From: Phialophora verrucosa
Lineage: Eukaryota > Ascomycota > Eurotiomycetes > Chaetothyriales > Herpotrichiellaceae
Length of the DNA stretch: 64,000 bases
Reading direction: 5' to 3'
Assembly: GCA_002099365.1 (NCBI GenBank)
Contig: MSED01000002.1
Span: 3,162,001 to 3,226,000, forward strand
Positions 9,697 through 21,059 of the stretch are shown piece by piece; position 1 is the first letter of the stretch, and each line of letters begins with the position of its first letter. Under the pieces are notes generated by a model. The model searched no databases. It was given only the letters and a program-made list of their open reading frames with translations, and had not been told where the DNA came from. The position numbers and the translations under genes are program-made.

Positions 9697-11287
9697 GGTT
9701 GCAAGTGCCTGCCGGAGCCTGGCTGTTGAAATAGAAGCTTCAGTCTACTTTGGCTATGACTATGGCCAAATACTGTGCGACCGTCGGCGGGTGACGATCC
9801 CGAATGAGGTCTAACAGACGCGGCGTCCCCGTTCACCTTCCTAGCAAGGAAATATCGAAGAGCTGACAGAAAGATGAGGTTGGAGTGGGAAGACTCAATC
9901 ACCCCACCGATCGTCCAGCCAGCTCGTTCTTATATGCCTTCGACGTAGTATAGTCTGCGGGGTCCCACGATGCAGCGAATGCCGATCAAGTCTGGGGTAA
10001 TCACGACGCTGGTCCGGGGAGCGGCGCTCGGGGTTGGCCTTCGAGAAGGATCTAGAGTAACAGACAGGAATTGCCTTCTTTGAGGAAAGAGAGGAAGTGG
10101 GAACAACATCTGGACATTAGTTTGAGAAAGGTCGACAGTCACGCGGGCAAACCATGACCGAATCGCAGATCCCACCTGCTACCTCCACCTCGCAATTTTT
10201 CGAGAACGTTAAAGCTGTTCGTCAGTCTCGCATGCTGGGTGCTCGGTCCAATGAGACGTGACGGAGTGCGAGATTGTGATTCCGCATTGTGTTCCAGAGG
10301 CATATGTCTGCCAATGGGTGGAGGCGAAGAAACGGGAGCTGTTGGTCAATAGCCGATGAGCGTTACTCCACAAGATCATGGTGAGGTAGCATCGCACAAG
10401 ATCAAAATCCGGATCTAAAACTCATCAGGATCAAGGACATGCATGCCGGTAGTCAGAGGATCGCTGGAAATCCAACGTCGGCTTTGGAAACGCTTGATAG
10501 GACCGAAAAGTCTTATGGTTTCTTGTTGCGAATCAAGACTTTTCGGCTGATGGAGGATTGTCTTCTGATTGAAAGTCGGAAGCTGATCGGCAATTGCGAA
10601 AAGTTGGCGGCGGAGGCGGCAGACCGTTTTCCCATTTTTCTTCTATGGCCACGAGATCTGGGACGCCGAAGAATGTGCGGCCGCCAAGCCAAGCAACGAA
10701 CAGTGTACTGTATCTACACCTTAAACATGCACGTCGGTACTTGTTGTCTGCACTTGCATTTCACCGCGGATGTCGGCGGGCATTTCCTTTCGCGAATCAA
10801 GTCCCTACTGCTTGCCGATACCATGAACCGTGAAGCCGGGTTTGCAAGGTCATACATCTCACCGTCGCGCTCTCTGCAGCCGGTCTGACGCCGGACAGAC
10901 TTCCGCAGCGCCTCGGCATCGACAATCCTGATCCACTCGTGCGTGACTTGTTATGCGTCTTGATTCGGTAGTTCCCCCATTCAGGTTACACAGCATGAGC
11001 AGGTGAGATCTAGACGCCGCAGCCGGCCGGGACAGGGAAGCCGGCTCACAATTTCCAAGGTGACACCTAACCTGCAATGACTATTGCTGGAGGAGATGTG
11101 GTCAGTATTCGACCAAGTGCAATTTCAATGCCAATGAGCTCGTTACGCCGCCCACACTAGTTTGACGCCGACGCAGTTCCATTGCACAAGAGGAGTTCCT
11201 ATTTCGCAAAGCCCATCCATCCTGAATCGCCTCATAAATCGTACAGATCGCGGTTGGCACAACACTTCAGACCATCGCTTGTGTCTC
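9697..11287. other. Intergenic with one inverted repeat
   Basis: About 1.6 kb upstream of the sugar-transporter gene and downstream of the cyclin gene. Apart from the inverted repeat at 10503-10546 I see no gene. The 149-codon plus frame at 10439 has no recognisable content. Confidence 0.4.
10503..10546. repeat. 12-bp perfect inverted repeat
   Basis: CCGAAAAGTCTT at 10503-10514 and its exact complement AAGACTTTTCGG at 10535-10546, separated by 20 bp. It could form a hairpin, or could be a paired protein-binding site with CCG/CGG ends. Confidence 0.7.
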
Positions 11288-12364
11288 TCATGACTGTCCC
11301 ATAACCTCAATGCCACCACTGACTTGAACCACAGGTCTGCTGGGCAGGGTGCTGCTGGCCTTTCGTTTCTCAGCCCCCCTGGACTTCCTGTCGCCACCAT
11401 CTTCCGGCAAAAGTAGATCCAAGTGGCTGATGGGAGAATCAAAAATCACGGACTCGTATCGGTTCTGTCGACACAAGCTTTCGGCTTCGTTCTGCAACAT
11501 GGCCGCATCAACCTTCAAACTGAAGTCCATCAGGTAGCAGAAGGTGATTTCCAGGCGGCCCAATTCGCCCTCTGACACGCCACCCACTTTACTAAAGCGG
11601 GCGTGAGGCCATGACAAGTCCTCGAGCGCCTTCATGGCGACTCGCAGACAGGCCAACAGCAGACGATGCACGTTGCGCGGTGTGACAGGCAAGACCCTGT
11701 CTTGGATGGCCAGACGTGTGATGTAGAGTGAAGCAGCCAAGTACACGGCTGTCGACATAGGACAGTACTTGTGCATGCGCATGAGGTAGTCTTCGGTAGA
11801 GATGGGAGGAGGTCGTTTCGAGTAGAATTTTCGGGCTAGAGCGCCGTGTTGGATGTACAAAGGCTGGGCCCCGGCTCCAACAATATTGGCCGCGGACGTG
11901 GGTTCGTGCTCGTGCGCTTCCGGCGACCCTATTGGCGTCTTCACAAAGGGCACTCCGTCGATGTGTTCATGGCGAGGAGCTGACCCCGGCGGCTGTAATC
12001 CAACATTCTCCTTCTTGGGGGCCAGGGCATACGTCTCTGCCGTCATCGATTCACGCAGCCTAGAGAGGCTACGGGCCGGCGAGCCACCTCGACTTCGTGC
12101 TGGAGGAGTAGGAGGTACATCACCCGTCAATTGGACTAACGTGTCGATACTGCGGCACAGTAGTTTCAGGGCAGCAACAGCCTCAAGCTTGAAAATGTCC
12201 ACGTTCTCGGGTGTGATGCCGTTCAGACCTTCCAGCAGCGGGCTTTTAATGGAGGGAATGATTCCCTTGTCATTTTCCGGTTCAGGAGGGGGAGGTAACT
12301 TTGGCAACGAGGTTGTGCCTGTAGCCTGCTCTTGTGGATCTTCGTGACCTTCCAAACCCGCCAT
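11288..12364 (-). CDS. Pho80/Pcl-type cyclin
   Basis: 358 aa, single exon, ATG at 12364. The first 180 residues are low-complexity and Pro/Ser-rich. Roughly residues 190-295 form a cyclin box of the Pho80 class: YCPMSTAVYLAASLYITRLA, then TPRNVHRLLLACLRVAMKAL, then the RFSKVGGVSEGELGRLEITF block that marks PHO85-type cyclins, then CYLMDFSLKV. Such cyclins activate a Pho85-like CDK and regulate phosphate or glycogen metabolism or polarity. The specific branch is not resolvable here. The C terminus is basic and Ser-rich. Confidence 0.9.
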   Translation of the reverse strand: MAGLEGHEDPQEQATGTTSLPKLPPPPEPENDKGIIPSIKSPLLEGLNGITPENVDIFKLEAVAALKLLCRSIDTLVQLTGDVPPTPPARSRGGSPARSLSRLRESMTAETYALAPKKENVGLQPPGSAPRHEHIDGVPFVKTPIGSPEAHEHEPTSAANIVGAGAQPLYIQHGALARKFYSKRPPPISTEDYLMRMHKYCPMSTAVYLAASLYITRLAIQDRVLPVTPRNVHRLLLACLRVAMKALEDLSWPHARFSKVGGVSEGELGRLEITFCYLMDFSLKVDAAMLQNEAESLCRQNRYESVIFDSPISHLDLLLPEDGGDRKSRGAEKRKASSTLPSRPVVQVSGGIEVMGQS

Positions 12365-13866
12365 CCTGCGCGTCGCGTGGTATCAGTCCCGTTCAGCCGA
12401 CTTCGAGCGTAGGCGGAGAGACGCGTCTCGCTACTATTGTCTGATGACGGTGGCAAGTTGTCATGGTCGAGCTCGTGTCAAGGGCTGGGAGGGGACTGTG
12501 CTCCTCTCGGAGCTACAAACAGCCTCGCAGGGTCGTAGAATGAGACTCGTCGGCGCAACCACCCCGACTTGACTGAGGCCCCGGTGAAGCGAGTCCAGGC
12601 CCGGCGTCAGGCACCTCCAATATCGCGACAGACAGGGCCGCTCTATCTTAGGGAGGCAGGATGAAAGCAGCTCGGACAGGAAGCTGTGATCGTAATCAGG
12701 ATCGATTGGCAACAGGTGGGCTGAGCGTGGCTTTGACTTTGAGCTTCGTGGAGTACACGGCTGGAGACCAGGATGAATAAGGCGCGGAGCTGCGGAAGAC
12801 GGGAGCGTTGCCAGCTGTCAAGGGAATGATCAGGCTTGGGCAGGCGGGAGGACAATGTGCATCACGGTTGCAATGACAGCACTGATGATGCGGGAAACCT
12901 ATCAGCAGAGAGAGACAAAAGGTTCACAGGGTTCAAGCCCTGCAGCCTTGGAGGAATTTATGAAAGCTAGAACTCGAGCTTTCCCAGCAGTCGCCATCTT
13001 CGTAAGGCAACACCCCAAAATGTGCGGCTCTTTCTGCGCACAATAATGTAACCACACCGTCGCCATGGATCTCCAGGTCCAGAAAAGGCTGACGAGTCAC
13101 GCGCGCTCTCACAAAAGAAATTGCGAAACCCAAAGTGGGGGATGATCTAGCTCGCTGGGCTGAGATCTGGTTGGTCTCTGTGGCTGCGGGTGCTTGCGTA
13201 TTCTTAGCCGCCCAGCACTAAGCAGCCTATGTACATGTGTGCAATCGGTTCACTCACCTATCGTGCGGGTATGTAGATGAACTGGGCCCTTAACTCGTTG
13301 GTGGTGCTGATAGGGCTTGGGCGGGCTTCTAGGCCCCTCTAGCCTCTGGTTCAAGCCTGTACTCCCGACTGGCTCACCGAAGTTCGCCGCTGATCGAACA
13401 CAAGATCCACCCCGCGACCCGATCGTCGAGTATGCTGCACGACATCTCGTATAATTGGCACGTCAAACATGGGAAGGGCCGGAGACTCATGTCAAAACGC
13501 GATGATGAATGCCGTCAGGCCCATTGATCTATGTAGCTACATACTAACAAAGTCGACTTGATGTCCCTCGTGCCGACAAGCCTATCTAGGTCTTGTTTGC
13601 GAAATCTTTCTTGATGCCACCAAAGAATATCGGCCCCTGTGCCTGGGGCTGGACAAATGAGCGACCAGATTTGGAATCCTAGATGACACAAAGTGTTGCT
13701 GGAGACAGCCTCCGTCAGCCATGAATGGTATATGTACCCCCGAAGAGCCCACGTTGGCCCATAACGCCGCCAGCCTTTTTCCTGCTTTGCAGCAACCCTG
13801 TTTAATATGCCTTGGTCCGATGCATCCTCAAGCGGACCAACGGATGCCACCCATCCCCGCTTGAGT
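12365..13866. other. Intergenic, nothing recognised
   Basis: About 1.5 kb between two minus-strand genes. Short frames on both strands lack recognisable domains. Confidence 0.4.
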
Positions 13867-14880
13867 CTATCGACGTCGATGTCCCCGCTCGCGGTCTGGC
13901 TCATCGTCGTCCACGATGATGATTCTCTCCCGACGAGATTGGCGATCTCCTGTGGCAGGTCGTCGAGCATCCCCGGCCTGCTCTCCGCGCTGGTAGTCAT
14001 CCCTGGCCCTGTCTAGAGCTGACCGATTAGGGTCACGGGTTTGTGTCGCAGCAGGAGGGTTATGGACAATGACGACCTCCTGTCGTTCACGAGGTGGTCG
14101 AGGTTCCATGAGCTGCTCCTGCTGTCGGTTCAGCAATTGTTCACGCATGGCAATGTCTCTTTCGCGCTTTTCGAGAGACCGTTGACGCTTCTCGTAGTCG
14201 AGGTCTGCCTTGAGTCTTTCAGCCTTGTCTTTGGCGGCAAGAGCAGCGAGCTCGGCATCCCGACGCTCAAGCTTGAGTCGCTCAATGTCCTCCCGCAGCC
14301 TCTGGACCTCCGGGTCCGAAACTGGACGCCGGCGTTCATATTCTTTGGGAGGACGATCATGGTCGTCGTTGACCCGGGCCCCAGTCATGTAGTACTTGCC
14401 GCTGTCACGTTTACTGCGAGGCGGCGACGGACTCTCGACCTTGGGATGAGCGTCGTCATCGTCCGAGTGCCCATGGACCACTTTGACTCTGCGGTAACGT
14501 TGAGGAGACCGCTCCTCCAAGTCATAAGGTTTTGGTTTACTCTCATCGCGTGTCTTCTTTGGTGGTAACTTGGGAGGTAACGGGGTGTAGATATCGTCTT
14601 CCGGGTCTGGCGCCATGGTGTGATACGGCCCTCGAGGTGAAGATGGAGGGGTCAGGCTTTGTCGCTCCTGACGTCGTCTTCGGACAGGTACTTCCTCGAT
14701 GACACGCACTGTCTTCTTACGGCTTCGGAAAAGGTTGTAGAGCTTGGATCCGACGGTCAGTCGCTCCCTCTCTGGTGATTTCGTTCGGACGATGCGGTAT
14801 GTACGCACCTGTGGTTCTCGTTCGATGATGAGGGGATCCTCTGGACAGTATTCGTGGCTTCTGCGGCGTCGAGCTGACAT
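13867..14880 (-). CDS. Charged coiled-coil protein
   Basis: 337 aa, ATG at 14880, stop TAG at 13867-13869. The N-terminal part is basic and Pro-rich (Arg/Ser blocks, a PPKLPPKKTR stretch). The centre, about residues 190-265, is a heptad-like coiled coil rich in Arg, Glu, Leu and Ala (REDIERLKLERRDAELAALA, then MREQLLNRQQEQL). The C terminus is again Arg/Asp-rich. No enzyme domain is visible. Likely a structural or scaffolding protein of ascomycetes; function unknown. Confidence 0.65.
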   Translation of the reverse strand: MSARRRRSHEYCPEDPLIIEREPQVRTYRIVRTKSPERERLTVGSKLYNLFRSRKKTVRVIEEVPVRRRRQERQSLTPPSSPRGPYHTMAPDPEDDIYTPLPPKLPPKKTRDESKPKPYDLEERSPQRYRRVKVVHGHSDDDDAHPKVESPSPPRSKRDSGKYYMTGARVNDDHDRPPKEYERRRPVSDPEVQRLREDIERLKLERRDAELAALAAKDKAERLKADLDYEKRQRSLEKRERDIAMREQLLNRQQEQLMEPRPPRERQEVVIVHNPPAATQTRDPNRSALDRARDDYQRGEQAGDARRPATGDRQSRRERIIIVDDDEPDRERGHRRR

Positions 14881-17848
14881 TCAAGGGCCGACAGACGGTT
14901 GGCCAAGTGTGTTGATGGACGTACGATTGCTCCTTGGTCTCTCGCGTCCCACCAGCAGGAATAAAGGGGGTTTGCTGTGGGAGAATTTCAACGCTGATGA
15001 CTCGAGGATGAGGAGGAGCAGAATGAGTATTGTGGATGAATAACAAGTTCTCTGGTTCACTTCGTGCTTTGTCTGGCAACTTTCGATAGATGCCTAGAAT
15101 CCTTCTTGGCTGTAGATCGTCGACATCTTGAGGGATGGCCAGGTTATAACCACCTTTGACAACGACTGTCACGAGAGATGGCCTTGAACAACGGTCAGGA
15201 GCATGGCGATCTGGTGCAAACAAAATCGCTTGCCACAAGTATATTCCGATTCCGTCCCTCAAGGCTTTGGACTGACCAGCTGATTTGTTCGAGGCAGTAT
15301 AAGTGTAACTAGGTCCTCCGAGATAATGAAATGGATCGTGGGCGGGTCGGGCTGGACGAAGAATGAGATCGCTGATTGGGGACTTTGGTATTCAATGCAT
15401 GGGATAAAATCCTTTGGCCCAACGCACCGCTGCGAGATCATGATTGATGTGGACTGCTCATGGGCATGACCGCATTTTGGGCGAATTCCCACACTGGTTC
15501 GCATGCGAAATAAGGCAGCCTGGTGATTTGGGCCTGGCGGATTTTGACCACGCTCCGAAGTCAACCAGCTCCGAGGTTCTTGCAGCTTCGGACGGGTTCT
15601 GGAAGAGCACGTCCTCGAGTGCAATCAGTCATGCCTCCCTACCTGGTTGTGCTCATGGGGCTGCCTTTCTTCTAGCCCCCATATTGTTTCGTTTGCCTGC
15701 GTGAAAACAGGGTTGAGTGGCGGTCACGACAGCGGCCGCAGATGCACCAGAAGCGTGGTGTCAAATTATGTCAGCCATCACAATACGGGCAGCCGCGGTT
15801 GCTGCACGAAACCGAGGACGGAGTGATACGGGTCTACCTCCTCTGCGCGCAACAATCAGAAGGGGCCAGCGGCGATGGAGCTCTCAAAGTGTGGTCAAGG
15901 GGAAATTAGTGCTGGGTTCAGGGAGGGGAGACCGTTGGCGTGTCAAAGTCGAACCCCTCAAGACCTTTGGTGAGCCGCATTGTGGCCGTGCAGGCGCCAC
16001 ATGTCCAGCCTGAAGCAATCACCTATCACCCTGCTGCTGGTGATTCTTCGCACTGCCGAAATTGGCTAGCATCGTAGCCTCCGTGACGAACAGGTTTCTC
16101 TATGTCGAGCGAGGAAGGAGATGCAGCAATATTGGCAGACCTATGCGCATTGGCATTTGAGATTTAGTACGGAGACGCGACATTGACCCCATGCTGGTAG
16201 GCTCACCGTGTCCGATCCATGCAAGGCTCTACGAACCCTCCCATCGGCAGCCTATGCAGAGAACTTCGGATTCGCCAACAACATGTGCAGTAGCTGGTGA
16301 TGCCCGCGTCTGTGAACCCAAACAAAGAGGGTGATTTTGCTGCTTGCCCTTGCAGCACACCACCCTAGAGCAAGCGAGCAGTAGCACGGGGAGCCTAAGT
16401 CTTTTCCCGTTGCGTAAAGTCTCAGTACGCAGCCCGCGGACTCCGTAGTGTGGGAAGCAAACGGTAGAACTGTCAAGTGATCAAGTATGGGATACTACAA
16501 GAGGGTCGAAGTTCTTCTGTCCCTGGACGCGCTGAAGACCAGGGTCCTGCTGAGGAAGTTCTGCAGCCCCCAGTGGCTGGGGAGCCGCCGGTGGGATTGG
16601 CAAGGCTGACAGTGTGAAAATCGACTCTGTCTGACCCGGAAATTTCGCGATTTTCGGTGCACCCTATGTGTTCTCTCATGTGTCAGACACAGCCGGTGAC
16701 GCTTCCAACGGCCACCCGATGCCGACCAAGCCCTCCCTTGCACCCTCCTCTACGGAGCACGAGTACCAAGGACTATCTCTACCGAAAATGTCTCAAGGGG
16801 ACCCGCCTCCAGGCTCCAGGGCTTGATGATGTCATTGAAAACCGTGGAAGAACCTGCAAGGCTCACAGGTGCATGGCGCTGTTTGGGCCAGAAGCGCGAG
16901 CCGGAACAATCCTGGCAAGAAAACTCCTAGGTATTCCGTAGTGCTAGAGGACATTACCAGTTAGCCACGAATTGGCCGTTGATATTTCCACCTCGTAATA
17001 TCAGTGCGTGGGTCCTTCGTGACATGATTTCGTGTCCAGTGACAACCATTAATCATGGCCGACTCATGGTGAATGACAGATTAGCATATGTATCTGCTCG
17101 GTCAAAGGACTGGTGTAAAACACGACATATCAAGATCCAGATTTAGTTGAAGAGTAAGGGGAGTGCGGACGCACATAACCGTTATAGAGGCGTGGTTGTT
17201 AGCGATGGCGTGGCTAGAAATGCCGATGACTACACAGGAGGGATGGAAGCCAGAGATGCCGAGCTGAAGAGAGTCGTGGTAACAGTCGAGAGATAGCATT
17301 AGAATACGTGGTTCCCCGACTGCGCGGTAAAGCGTTGTGACACCGACGTTTCGCCCTAGTGATGACGACAGTTCTTCATCATCTATAGAAGACACGGTTG
17401 GAGGGAGAACTCCAAATGCTGGCACAGTCCCAAGGAAGGACTGGGATCTCGTGAAGTTACTCTGGAAGACAAATCACGGTTGTGGGAACATGGAGATGCG
17501 ATAAGGAGACAGTGGGATAATGAGACACAGCGATGCCATGATAAGCGGTTGTCGCCGCCTGACAAGCTCATGGAGTGGGAAGACCACGGGACGTTGCCTT
17601 TGCATGGAAGATTTTGTAGTTTGGATTCATTGGAATTGTTTGTACGGAGTATTTGATGAGCGACGATCCTCGCAAGCCAGCGACGGATTATCTTTGTTCC
17701 GATTTTGGCAGCGCATCCTCCCGACTTGGATCTAATATGCCCAGAATCGCCTTCACAAATCCTTAACCAATGCCTCAACTCTACCTATCTTCTCCAATCC
17801 ATCACTCGCATACTCTGCACTCTGAGAAGCAGTGAGAAGTGGGCCAAG
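14881..17848. other. Intergenic, nothing recognised
   Basis: Almost 3 kb between the coiled-coil gene and Rpb4. No frame longer than about 180 codons occurs and none has a recognisable domain or convincing splice-joined continuation. The part immediately upstream of 17849 is the Rpb4 promoter. Confidence 0.4.
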
Positions 17849-18307
17849 ATGCCTCACGCAGCGCCGTCGCGTGTTGCCCCTACCGCGACTTCAGACCTCG
17901 AAGCCGGCGCGGTCCTCAAACTTGGAGAATTCGCCAACGAAGTCACGCTGAACCTCTCCGGAGCACGTATTGTCCTGCTCAAGACTCTCGATACCCGACA
18001 GAAGAACAACACGGTCGTCAATCCCACCGAGAATCTAGAGAAAACAAAGGACTACCTGGAGATCTTTGCCGTATTCAAGAACCTCGCTGAGGCGCAAGAG
18101 GTCGAGGGCATTATCAACGGGTACGCCCCGAGTCTGGAGAGATTTGAGAAGTCTCAGTTGGGCAGTCTGGTTCCGACGTGCGCAGACGAGGCGAAGGCGC
18201 TGATCCCCAGCCTGGAGAAGAAGGTTGAGGATGGCATTGTCGGGGAGGAGGAAATCGAGGGTATTTGTAGGGAGTTGCAGAGGTTAAAGAGACAGGCGGC
18301 TCTTTGA
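17849..18307 (+). CDS. rpb4: RNA polymerase II subunit Rpb4
   Basis: 152 aa from the ATG at 17849 (MPHAAPSRV); the open frame extends upstream only from a TTG. Rpb4/HRDC-like family features run throughout: LEAGAVLKLGEFANEVTLNL, then TKDYLEIFAVFKNLAEAQEV, then RFEKSQLGSLVPTCADEAKA, and the C-terminal helix EEIEGICRELQRLKRQ. Rpb4 pairs with Rpb7 to form the stalk of RNA polymerase II and acts in initiation, mRNA export and decay. Length agrees with other fungal Rpb4 proteins (about 135-220 aa). Single exon. Confidence 0.95.
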   Translation: MPHAAPSRVAPTATSDLEAGAVLKLGEFANEVTLNLSGARIVLLKTLDTRQKNNTVVNPTENLEKTKDYLEIFAVFKNLAEAQEVEGIINGYAPSLERFEKSQLGSLVPTCADEAKALIPSLEKKVEDGIVGEEEIEGICRELQRLKRQAAL

Positions 18308-20206
18308 GAGGACAATCTTTTACGCATTATTCCTTTGGATATGGAATCCCACAAGACGAACCTTGCTGGAACATTGCCCGCGGGCCACATGATTGCTCTG
18401 GCAATGAGGCAAACTGGGCGGAAAGTCGCACAATGACGTTTGGGGAAATGAGCGGATGCAAACAGCACTGCCCCCAGGGACGAGAAGTTTCTTCAGGTGC
18501 TGACGACGCCTGCAAGACAGGCGGCATCTTCATTCCTCGCTCCCTTCTTGGTCGCCTATTGAGCTGGTATTGGGCAATCTATGTTTAGGGCGCCATCGAA
18601 TGATGAGCCACATCATTGCTGAGGGCAGAAAGCGAGTCAAGGAGGACGCGCTCTCGCAAACCAGTCAGCGGCATGCGCAGCGCGAGAAAGAGTTCCAACC
18701 GTCAAACGGCTCTGTTTATCAAACGCTGTGCATCTCCTTTGATGACAGCTACGTCGGTTCGAATGAAAAGAGATGATGAACAAAGCACCATTACTCAAAA
18801 TGAAGCACTTGCAAACAGATCTCCAGTTCTTCTTCATGGCCTCCTGTTTGTCCCACTCCGTCTTCCCAAATGCTCTCGCCCAAATGTCCGCCTCCCTGCT
18901 TCCACCAACCGAACTCCAGCTGTCCATCCGCCCTTGTATATCCTAAATTTGCGTCTACGCTGAGATGACACAACAGGCAGATCTGACTTCAGGTCCTGGC
19001 ACTCAAATGGGTATCAGGGAGCACCTGGGCCTTTACAAAATCCTTTCCTGGAAACGCTTTCGTCCTCAACGGATGGAATCGCGAGCAGAATCAGAAAGTA
19101 CCGCTGCTGTTGAATCGGATCTGGACAAGCAGTCGCCCCAGCCTGCAATCGGGACAACACGTCGACCAGCGCCCATCCTCCCACTGCCTTTGGCTAGCAA
19201 GTAGTCACGATCCTCCATATCTTCCAACCACTCTGGCTCGGGCTATTGTTCGCTGCCCACGATCCACCCTGGCTATATTGAGTCGCTCGAACCTCTTTCC
19301 TCCTGTGCTCTTGCGTCCCAATCAGAAGAAACAGGAGCCGATTCATGGCGGTCAACGGCAACTCATCACATAAAGACTACAGCACGCCGATCGTCCTCCA
19401 TCACGTCGTCGGCGCCCTCGTTTACGTCGCTCTCGTCGATCAATCCCGGGTGGCGCGATACAGCTGAGCCACCACCGCAAACCTCTCTGTCGAGCCCAGG
19501 CCTGTTTCCGCCAGCGTCGCCGTCAAGCTCCCAAGAAACCGAATGGATGCCACTGCTGTATGCAATGCCCAGTCCGCAAGTGCCAGCGAAGAAGCCGGCA
19601 TGGGGAAGGGGAGTGCGCTCAGTTTGTGCGCGGGTGGTGAGCATAGTCGCGAATTTCATCGACAGCTGCTTGTGCTACCTCAAGCGATGGGGAGAGGCCT
19701 ACGAGACTGTGAACTGAGTACCTGCAATGGACGGGACCAAACTCGGTGGAACTCAGCCCTGAGCTTATGGTCAGAAGAACACGACAAATGACCAGGCGCC
19801 TCATTTCCGGTAAATATGTCCGCCAAATAATCATCATACACATACGATGACCTTGTCTTTCGCTTTCTGCTGCATTTCCACCTCCCTCGATGGTGAGCAT
19901 TGTTTTCTCGCGGTGATGGTCTCTTCGCGTTGTCATGTCACAGCGTTGCCTCTGAAAGTCACTTGATCTGCATCGTCCACACCCGACGGAGGGTTCACCA
20001 CCACGAAGAGAGTGGCTTCGACGCTTTCACCACCGCCGCTTTGATGCAAAGCCTGGTGATGCCCTCCAAGCAAGCAGTATTTAAACTGGTCCGCCTCCCT
20101 TTTCCCTCATACATATCACCGCAGACCATAAAATCTACCTCTTTCTGATACAAGCTCTCAACATCGAGACACTCGCATACCCTGAAGGAATCAATATCCA
20201 TTGGAC
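18308..20206. other. Intergenic containing one coding-like frame
   Basis: About 1.9 kb. Apart from the open frame at 19205-19717 there is nothing recognised. A TATTTAAA element at 20079-20086 lies about 120 bp upstream of the next gene's ATG. Confidence 0.4.
19205..19717 (+). CDS. Possible 3' exon of an unrecognised small gene
   Basis: A 170-codon frame opens after TAG at 19202-19204 and ends at TGA 19715-19717, with no ATG until near its end. Codon choice looks coding (many TCG, ACG, CTC, ATC codons). The peptide is Ser/Pro-rich, then ends in a compact helix-like segment (SVCARVVSIVANFIDSCLCY, then LKRWGEAYETVN). The start must come from an upstream exon that I could not fix. Acceptor-like AG sites in the correct phase occur before 19283 and 19376. 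It could also be a relic. Confidence 0.35.
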   Translation, partial: SRSSISSNHSGSGYCSLPTIHPGYIESLEPLSSCALASQSEETGADSWRSTATHHIKTTARRSSSITSSAPSFTSLSSINPGWRDTAEPPPQTSLSSPGLFPPASPSSSQETEWMPLLYAMPSPQVPAKKPAWGRGVRSVCARVVSIVANFIDSCLCYLKRWGEAYETVN

Positions 20207-21059
20207 ATGTCTACCCGCCGAACACGCGTCAGTGCCCATTCCCCCTTCGCGCCAGTACTGTACATGTCTCAGTCTTGATCTCCACTAACGCAGCGGTTAG
20301 CAAACAACATACATCAACACCACGACCCGTTACCCGAGCGGCCGTCGCCGCATTGAGGAAGAACTCGTCGTCCGAACTCGTGGCCCTATTCCTCATTCTC
20401 TATCGCGCTCCCCGACGCCCATGACACGCCGTAGTCCATCACCCCCAATACGGGGATCCCTCTTCCGGGACACGAGGTTCCCACATCCGTTTTACGAAGC
20501 GAATCCCCTGCTCCGGAGGTCCTACGAGCGGAGCCGCTCGAGGCCAGGGAGAAGAAGAAGAAGGCGCTCCCGATCGAGGTCGACGGTCCGCTTCGTCCAG
20601 GAGGAGTCTGTTCGTATCGATGCTCCACAACGCGGCGCCCCATCAGCGCCGATCAGAGGCGTATGGGAGGAAGAGCAGAGTTCTTCAGGGAGCGAGGATC
20701 GTGGCGCTAGGGGTGCGCTGCTGTCGTCGTCGCCGCCGAGAAGTCGGCTGGACGGTCGGAGTCGAAACGGGAGTCGAAGCCGAAGTCGAAACTGGCGTCA
20801 AAGCCAGACACGTAGCCGTCGGACCTCAAGTCGATCTGGGTCCCTCGGACGGGGAAGGAATACCGGTGGCGATGGCTTTGTCAAGGGCGCACTTGCCGCC
20901 TCGATGACGGCGCTGGCGATCCGGGGAGCGAGGAACTTACTGGACGGGTCTGGACGGACGGGGAGCCGTAGTCGGAGTCGAAATCGAAGTCGAAATCGAA
21001 ATCGAAATCGAAATCGAAGTTGGAGCCGACGAAGAAGGGTCCGAAGAAGCGCAACATGA
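20207..21059 (+). CDS. Arg/Ser-rich nuclear-type protein, two exons
   Basis: Join of 20207-20227 and 20301-21059; the 73-bp intron has donor GTCAGT, a CACTAAC branch site and acceptor TTAG ending at 20300. Product 259 aa, starting MSTRRTR-QTTYINTTTRYPSG. Most of the protein is RS/RR-rich, like splicing-associated RS domains. One hydrophobic patch (FVKGALAASMTALAIRGARN) sits near residue 200. The C terminus is a run of SRNRNR units encoded by AAATCG hexamers. A TATTTAAA box lies upstream at 20079. No RRM or other domain is seen. Function unknown, possibly RNA-related. Confidence 0.7.
20970..21022 (+). repeat. Hexanucleotide tract inside coding sequence
   Basis: Tandem AAATCG/AAGTCG hexamers encoding alternating Arg-Ser/Arg-Asn in the RS-rich protein. 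Length polymorphism here would change tail length without shifting frame. Confidence 0.8.

Noticed and set aside
10439..10888. 149-codon plus-strand frame
   Set aside because: No domain, unusual composition and an internal inverted repeat; likely chance.
12927..12942. tRNA T-arm-like CAGGGTTCAAGCCCTG
   Set aside because: A perfect stem with a T-loop-like core, but no acceptor stem, D-arm or anticodon arm can be placed upstream.
13515..13866. Minus-strand frame ending near 13515, downstream of the coiled-coil gene
   Set aside because: Could be a second exon, but the coiled-coil gene has a normal stop and no donor was found; no domain recognised.
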